From positions 2,211,851 to 2,275,850 of the forward strand of contig JACTAT010000001.1 of assembly GCA_014526335.1 (NCBI GenBank): DNA of 64,000 bases. Direction: 5' to 3'. Positions 51,901-60,900 of this stretch are shown piece after piece. The first letter of the stretch is position 1. Every line of letters begins with the position of its first letter. The translations under genes were made by a program, and so were the position numbers. The stretch is from Chrysaora quinquecirrha (Eukaryota > Cnidaria > Scyphozoa > Semaeostomeae > Pelagiidae). The notes beneath the pieces were generated by a model. The model saw nothing but the letters and a program-made list of their open reading frames with translations, made no database searches and had not been told where the DNA came from.

Positions 51901-54900
51901 CATTGATCACGAGAAAAGTCTCCGAAGTGACGAAAGAGAGAATGATAAAAAGATTGGACGAAAGCCTGATGGTAGAATTGACGGACCAGAAGAACAGACG
52001 ATTTTCAGACCAGTGGAACCTGTGAGTTTTGAAGTTGTGCCAAAAACTGTGCGACAAGATGACGGAACAGAATCTGTTGAAGATGATGTTGTGTATTCCT
52101 GGCCAAAAGATGTTTCTCCTAAGGTTGAAGAAGTGAAAGATAAAAAGGGACATGTCGTCAAAAGGATTTTCACTAAACGACTACCTGTCATTACTGCAAA
52201 GAAGGTATACAGAACGATTATTGTTGAACCAAATGGTCAGGAGAAAAGTGTCCAAGAAAGGGTTGTTGAACAACAGCAGCCTGGAAGACCGAAAGAAGAT
52301 GCACCAGGAAGAGATATCCCAGATAGAGATACACAAGAAGACACCATTGAACCTCAAGAAGCGTCACAACAAGAATATTCCCCTGAATTCGACTCTTCTT
52401 ATCCAACTGTCCAGCAAAGAAGCGTTACTGTCAGCAAGACGTCTGTTACGAAAACAAGAATAGTCAAACGAACAATTGTTGCAACAGATGGAACCAAGAA
52501 GGTCGTTGAAGAGGAAGTTCCAATTCAGGAATATCCCACTGAATTCGAAACTCCATCTGAGCCTGATGACGTCAGAAAGACTACTGTGACAAGAACAGTG
52601 AAAAGAACAATTGTTTCACCAGATGGCACCAAGCAGGAGATTGAAGAAGAAGTTCCAGTTCAGGAATATCCTACTGAATTTGCTTCTCCTTCTGAACCAG
52701 AAGATGTCAGTAAACCTGTGACAAGAACAGTGAGAAGAACAATCGTTTCACCAGATGGCACAAAGCAGGTCATTGAAGAAGAAGTTCCAGTTCAGGAATA
52801 TCCTACTGAATTCAAATCTCCATCTGAACCTGAAGATGTCAGTAAACCTGCGACAAGAACAGTGAAAAGAACAATCGTTTCACCAGATGGCACAAAGCAG
52901 GTCTCCTTCTGAACCAGAAGATGTCAGTAAACCTGTGACAAGAACAGTGAGAAGAACAATCGTTTCACCAGATGGCACAAAGCAGGTCATTGAAGAAGAA
53001 GTTCCAGTTCAGGAATATCCTACTGAATTCAAATCTCCATCTGAACCTGAAGATGTCAGTAAACCTGCGACAAGAACAGTGAAAAGAACAATCGTTTCAC
53101 CAGATGGCACCAAACAGGTGATTGAAGAAGAAGTTCCAGTTCAGGAATATCCTACTGAATTCAAATCTCTATCTGAACCAGATGATGTCAGCAAGACTTC
53201 TGTAACAAGAACTGTAAAAAGAACAATCGTTTCACCAGATGGTACAAAGAAGGTGATTGAAGAAGAAGTTCCAGTTTCCCCTTACGGAGCTTTTGTTGAT
53301 CAAGTTGCTCCATATGATTCCGTCAAGCGTCGAGGTCGTAAAGAAATTCAGAGAATTTATGTGACAAAGATCTTACGAGAGAGAAATGGCAATGAGCGTG
53401 TGCTAGAGACATCAGAGATTGTCGCACCAATTTACGATGATATTGACGATAAGCCGAAAGAAAGTGTACAAGAGATTAAAGACAACAGTGGAAAAGTCGT
53501 AAGAAAGTTGATATCAAGTCCCGTTTTTGTCAATAAAGAGAAAGTCGTAGAAAAATCTTACAAACAAGAGCCGGATGGCGATGAAACCTTGACGCATACT
53601 AAAGTTATTTTCCTGAATCTTCTAAAGATACAAAGCCTCAGCTTATCCAGCCTCTCACTGATGAGAAGGCTGAAAGTGAGAAATTTGCTGATGCTCCGGA
53701 GAAGGTTAGGCCCTTCTTTGTGATAACAACGAAAGAAGAAAGTGCTCCTGAAATTGCTGAAAGTCGTGACAAGGACAAGACAGTACGTAATGTTAAGAAG
53801 AGAATCCGTGACGTAACACAGCAAAATGTTGTACGGAGAGTTGAAAGGACGGTTGATGGAAAACAACTTGGTGTTATTGAAGAAATATTTGTTAGTCCTG
53901 TTGAACCAGTAAGTTGGAAATTCGTGAAGAAAGTGGTTGTACAGCCGGATGGATCGGAGGAATTGATAGAAGAGCCTGAATATGTTATGCCTGATGATGC
54001 CAAAGAGACTGTTGATGAGATCAAGGATAGGAATGGTAAGGTTATAAAGAAAGTCGTCAAAAAGCCGACGCCGATGATAACAGCAAGACGTATCTACAGA
54101 ACTATTATTGTGTCACCCACTGGTGCGCAGTTGAAGTGTATTGAGGATGTAGAAGAAACTGCAGAGCCACATCCAGAGAAGCCAGGAGAAGAGGTCATCA
54201 ATGAACCACAGTTTGTTACATCTAAGGAATTGCAGCCGTTACCTGTTAAAGAAACACTGCTTTCCTCACATCCTCTGGATGAGGAAGTCGAGGAAATCCT
54301 AGAAGAGTGCCCGAGGTTTGTCATCAGAGCAGGGAAGAAGTTCCACGCTGTTAATGGCAAAGCCCCCGAGAAACAAAGTCCAGTCACAGCTGAAACCATC
54401 CATCGTAAGCCAAAACACATTGAACGTCTGTATACAACTACGATATTAAGGCCGCTTAGTGGAGTAGACAGAGTGCTTGAATCTTCAGAAGCGATCCTAC
54501 CATTAGAGCCTTCCGTGGAGGATGATTATCCTGACAGGACAGATGATGTCAAGGACAAGAGGGGTAATGTGATAAAGAAAATCTCAACATCGCCAACATT
54601 TGTAGCCAGGCAAAAGACACTTGTTAGAAAGAGTGTGGTAATGCCTGATGGTAAGGAACAACCAAAAGGCGCCGTTGTTGTTGCAAGTGAAGAACCCAAA
54701 CAAACCCAGCCTCTTGTATTGAAAAGAGTTGTGAAGAAGAAAGTTATTGATGAAACTGGCAAAGAGAGTGTTATCGAAGAAACCAAGTCACTGAAACCAT
54801 ATCATCTTAGGTTAACAAAACAACTCCCCGATCCTGAGATCTCGCTCAAGAAACAACACAACCGAACAGTTCGCATTGTTAAAAGTAAGTTAACAGACAC

Positions 54901-57900
54901 TATTCAGAAAAAGGCTGTCGAGAGAGTTACTAAAAAACCTGACGGTAAACAAGATGGACCCAAAGAACAACTTGTTATCGAGCCTGTCGAAGTCGTAGAC
55001 TACAAATTTGTACCAACTAAAAGTCGCACGCCAGATGGAAAAGAAATCGTTGTTGAAGAACCGCAATATACTTTGCCCGAGCATGCGTACTCTGAGCCAG
55101 AAGAAATCAAGGATAACAAGGGTACAGTAATCAGAAGAATAACAAACGTTCCTCTGCCGGTTGTAACTGCTAGGAAGGTTTATAGAGTTGTGATATTAAG
55201 TCCGGAGGGTGAAGAGCTAAGTACCGAGGAGCGGGTTGAAGATCAGGAACTTCCTAAAGAGCCAGAAGATGATAAACCAGACGCCCCTGTCGCGCTGTTC
55301 CCCGCGTTTGAAACCATCAAACCAACCAAAGTCGGACGCTCTACTCCTTCACCCGAGAGACGAGCCTCAGCACCGGAAAAAGCTGGCAAAAAATCGCCGG
55401 TTAGTGATAGAAGATCCAAGTCTCCGGATCAGAAAAGAACAAGTCCGATGCAGCGGTCTCCAGAGCCTTCAAGAAAATCAAAAGAATTGCCGAGAAAGAA
55501 ATCCACCTCGCCGGATAGAAAAGCAAAGCCTGAACCTGTGGAAGAAATCGTCATGCCGGTTTCATTTAATGAAGTCGAATCAATGCCGGATATCTTTGAA
55601 AGTCTGCCGGACTCTGATTTAGTCATGGGTGAGAAGTTCCCAAAGAAGATCACAGCGGAAGAAAAGGAAGACCTAAGCAAAATGATATTCCCTGAAGAAA
55701 AGGTCGAGGAAGATACTGTGCATAGAGCGGTTCCAAAAGAGCGTTCTTTGCCAAAGCGCTTCTCTCGTGCTGTAAAGAAAGTCACCTACATGAATTACTG
55801 GCAGAGGTTGAAAGAAAATGTCCAGAGAAGACCATCATTACAACCTGTAGAGGAACTGATTGTTAGGCTTGGCACGACTGAGAGTAAACTGAAAGTCATA
55901 TGGGAAAAGATAATTGAAATTACTGAAATCACGATTGATTATGATTCATTTATGCTTTGGTTAACGTTTGTAGAACGTGAGCTTACTTCCTTGAAGCCAA
56001 TCAACTCAAAATATCCTGTTTTGGAAGAACAGAAGATATACCACGAGGTAGGGATCGATTAAGAAGTTCTTCTTAGTCTTTCTAACTGTTACAAGACTAC
56101 TGTGATTGATTCACAGATTTCGTGCTCTGTCTTGCAGCATAGCAAATCGTTGGAACGAAATCAAAGTATTTTATCACTCCTTTATGTCTCTACTATCATT
56201 ACTATTTAAGACTTTTAATAAAGATTTGTAATATTAGAAGGTGCTCTAGTATTGTGGTCTAATCCTGCTAGTTCTAGCATAGTGAGATCAGAACTTAAGC
56301 CCCAGCCAGGGTGCCTTCGCAGGTCTCATCAACTTCTGAGATCCTTGCACCTGATGCTAAAACACATCGTTACTATATTAAGGCCCTGGCCAAATCATGA
56401 ACATTGTTGGTCAAACATTTCAGATGTGCTTTACAAGACGTTTGACCGTTTGACCATGTCTCAAAACATTGCTTGTAGAACTTGCTTGCTTGGTAATGTT
56501 TTTAATACTTCAAAAACATTTCCTGCTTACTTTAGGCTAAATATATTTGTTGAGCAATGCTTTGTGATGTGGCCAAGCGACCATACATTTTATGGACAAA
56601 CCATTCCTGATGTTTGGCCAGGGGCCTAAGAGGATTTGATGCTCCCTGGCCAACTGAAGTAACTTGAGGATCAGGTTGGCCTGAGGATTCGAAAGGAGGA
56701 AGGTTCTCATCTGTTACGTTTCATTTCATAAACATCTTGTTCCTTATTTGCAGAGCTTGCATAAAGATTTGGTTGATCATGTCCCTTTCAAAGAAGCACT
56801 GGAAAAAGTGACGAAAGAACTTTCAGATTTCGTTGACTCGGAGCCAGAACGAGAACAAATCGAACAGGAACTCGGAGAAGTAACATCTCGCTTTGACCGA
56901 CTTTTCAAGTTATCAGAAGATCGTAAGAAGCAAATTGAAGATGTTGAGCCTCTATCTAAACAACATTGCGATTATATCAAACCAGTTGAAGAGCTGAACG
57001 CTGAAGCTGAGAAAGTTTTAAAGGAAAAATCGCCTGGGTTTATCGATCTAGAATTACTTGAAGATGAAATGGTTACTTTGAAGGTATGATGATTCTTTTT
57101 TGATTTGCAAAAACATGCTGCCTGCTGAAGTACGTTAATGTGAACAAGTGATGCTTCTCCTCGTACACAGAGTCACATAAATACTAATAGTTCTTGTCTA
57201 TTTTTGTTACTGCAGATCATATGACTTTTCGCATTTCGCCTATCTTTCAGGATTTGAAAAGACGCCTTGACGAAGACAAGCCAAACAAACAACACGCAAA
57301 AGAAACTTCTGACAAGATTCTTCGCTTCCCCAATGACAATGTTGAAAAGAAGCCTGTGAATGAACACTGTGATAAAGTCTTGAAGAAGAGAGAGGAAATT
57401 GAACGATCAGTTGATGGAAAGATTGCTACTTTAGAGAAGCAAATTAGCAAGGCAAAGAAGTTCTACATGGGTGTTGCAACAATCGACACGTGGGCACCGC
57501 AGATTGATGATGCTTTGGAACAAGATCAAGTGGCTGCCAAAGAGCCTGAGGAAATCAAACAGCAACTCAAGAAACTAGATGTAAGTTTCTATGGTTTTTG
57601 AACCAGATCTTTATATCACGTAACCTTTTATAGAGATTTAGCTTTACAATTCTACGCCAAAACCCTACCACTATCTTCGAAAATCAAATCGATTTCTTAC
57701 CAACAAACCAATATTTATTTTTCATAGGAATTCTAATTAATTACAAGGAAATTTTTGCGACTCAGTAAAGGCAATAGGCTGGTATTCACCTTTACCTGTT
57801 TTACGTAGTTTTAATGCTGTAATTTTGTATTCAGAACCTTCAGAAAGAAATTGACGAGCAGAGAGCTACTGTCACAATGGTTGTTGATAATGGTAGATGG

Positions 57901-60900
57901 CTTTGTCAGAACTTATACTGCGTCGACTCAAGGTAGACAAAAATCATTTCTCCCTGTATATTTAAAGTTGAATATATATTTGAAAACTAGAACCATATTT
58001 TTTTTGCAGAAAGAATTGAGTACCTTAGCTGTTTTGTTGTAATCTACAAGATTAGGTATTGGGAAGTTTTTCGGTATTATTGTGAAAAGTGGCATTGCCA
58101 TTAATGTCTGTGTAAAGTCGAGATTTCGACGACGGAATATTGCTCTAAAAAGCCATCAACTTGTTGAAGAGATGCAATACTTTACGGACATGCTCAAACT
58201 AAAATACCACATTTTAGGACCCTTGCTTTCGGGTCAACTCATACAGCCAGATTAACCTGACCAGTTTCTACTGTATCAAGGTAGAAAATGTTCATCTATT
58301 CTATATATCGTTTCTATGTTAAAGGTATAACTTTAGGTTGATAAATAAAAACTTTATTGTTTTTCAGGGGCAGACGAAAATCTACGGCGAATGATGTGCT
58401 TGAAAAGATGAATAACACGACTAACACGATGGATCGCCTTGCTGATGAAATATCAAAGCGACAAAGGAAACTGAGTCTTGTCCTTTGCAGCATGGAAGAT
58501 TTCCAAAATCTGATCGACAAATTTGATAAATGGCTAAAAACAACGGAAAAAAGTCTCGAGTCGCATAAAACTTTGCCTGTAACACCACAAGAAGTCACTC
58601 AACAAATGACAAAGTTTGAGGTATAAACATGTTGTTTCATTCCCTATTCATTTCGTTAACATCACGGTATTTTGATGCAAACAAGGTACTGGAGGAGGCA
58701 GGATTTGTTTTAGAATTTCAGAGGTTGATTTTGTACACAAAAGCTTACTTCTCTGTTCAATGAAGCAAAATGATTTGAAATCGAGTTTGAAATAAGGTTA
58801 AGCAGAAGGAGCATTATGATCTCAAATAAGCCAACATACTGATAATCCCCAACCCTTTTAAATCTCTAATTTAAACTTATATTGGTTGAAGATAGCTTGT
58901 ATGGTCAGACTGTGCATATATAAGAAGTTAATTCATTTCAAAACGAAAAGATCAGGAACAGTCTAAAGCAATTGACTAAGACTAAACTAAGTATATTTTT
59001 GCGGTCTGTTTCAACGAGTGTCAGACGAAAAAAGCTTTCAAGTATGTCCTACAATGCTTCTGCAGAAATTGTTATACATAAAGATGCAGTTATTCTGTTC
59101 GTCTGTTTGAACGTAAAATATTCCGAATAATGCTTCAAATTCCCTGCAGTTTAGTATTGACAAGGGAATTAAGAAATAAGTTGTTCTTAGTCAAGGTTTT
59201 ATGTTTTTTAATGAGGTTTTTCTAAGTGAAGATTTTATATTTTCTAATGTTATGTATCATACTTTTCTTGATTAGCCTTTATACAAGGAAGTGGTTCAAC
59301 ACGACCCTGTATACGGAGAACTGCTTCACAATGGCCAACAACATCTAGACACACTACCTGCTGGAAGAGAGAAAGAAAAATTAACAAAGAAACTGAAAGA
59401 AATAACAGATCGTTGGATAAAGACGAATCGCATAGCAAAAGAAAGACATGACAAACTTTCACGCTTGTCTCCCTGTGTTGTGGATTATCATGAGAATATG
59501 GCTGTGACTGAAGATGTCATAAAGCAAGGAGAAGCTCAGCTGAAATCATTAGAACCGTTTGGTTTGAATGTTGATGCAGGAAGAAAGCAGCTGCGTGATA
59601 TCAGGGTGAGTACTTTCAATAAACAGGGACCCCGGAGCCTGTTGAAGAGTAGAGGGCTATCGTTGTTTAAACAATAGAAAACAATACAATTACGCCATAT
59701 TCAATTCAATTTTTGTACACAAAACAAGAAAATTGAAGTTGATATTAAAAATACGTATTCTGTACGTTTCCAAAAAAACATAGCTTATCTTGTTTGGGTG
59801 GCAAATTAAGGATCTAATAATGCAAAAATAACCATTAAATTTACTAAAAACAGAGCTAAGAAACAATATCTCATTACGAACATAAGGTTATAAAAGTTAC
59901 AAATACTTCAGTAGTCTATTTATCTGGAACAAGTGAGGGGTTATAACCCTAGCACACTCCCCAGCACCCCGTCTCCGGCGTGCGTATTAAAGTTTCAAAA
60001 TAAAGAATGAGAAACAATGCACAACTGCTCATCTTGTACGAATGCAGAGATCTAAGCATAATGGTGCTAATGTTTTGCCCTGCAGTTGGAAAGTTTGAAA
60101 GTTTTTTTTCTTCTTTAGCTTCTTTTAGCTCATGTAGCTTCTCGACGCTTTGTTGTTTACCTCTGAATTTTGGTCTTTCAGGCAACTCTTGACAACTTTG
60201 ATAGGAATGAACAGGCAGTTGTTTATTTGAATCAGGCCGTGAGTGACATTGAAAGATACGTGCCTGATAAATCTTCACAACCACTGAAAAAGCTTGCACG
60301 ACACAACACTGATAAATATTCAGACGTCAGACGAAAACTGAAGGAAAAAGAAATCGTTATTGAAAGAGAATTGATTGAGGCTGAAAAGTTCTACAATTCA
60401 TTCGTTACTGTAGAAGAGAGAGTGAAGAAAGTCGAACAAATCGTCTCAGAAGTCAATGACAGTTCGGATGACCCTGATGAAATAAGAAGAGGAATGGACA
60501 CCGTTAAGGTAGCGATGTTTATTATTACTTATATGTGAAATGAACTGGTTGACCAGAAATAAACTGATCTGATCTGGCCTGATCTGGATTAATCTGATTT
60601 GATCTAAACTGATCTGACCTGATCTGTCCTGATTTTATTTGATCTGATCTAATTTGGACTTATCTGATTTGATCTGAGCTAAACTGATTTGATCTGTCTA
60701 ATCTGATCTTATCTGAACTGATTTAATCTGACCTGACCTCAGACCTGATCTGATCTTTCCAGATCTGATTTGATTTGTTCTGGACTGGTTTGATCTGATC
60801 TAACCTGATTTTTCCAGATCTGGTCTGATTTAATTTGATTCGACCTAAAGAATCTGACCTCATCTCGTCTGATCAGATTTAATCAGAACTATTTTAATAG

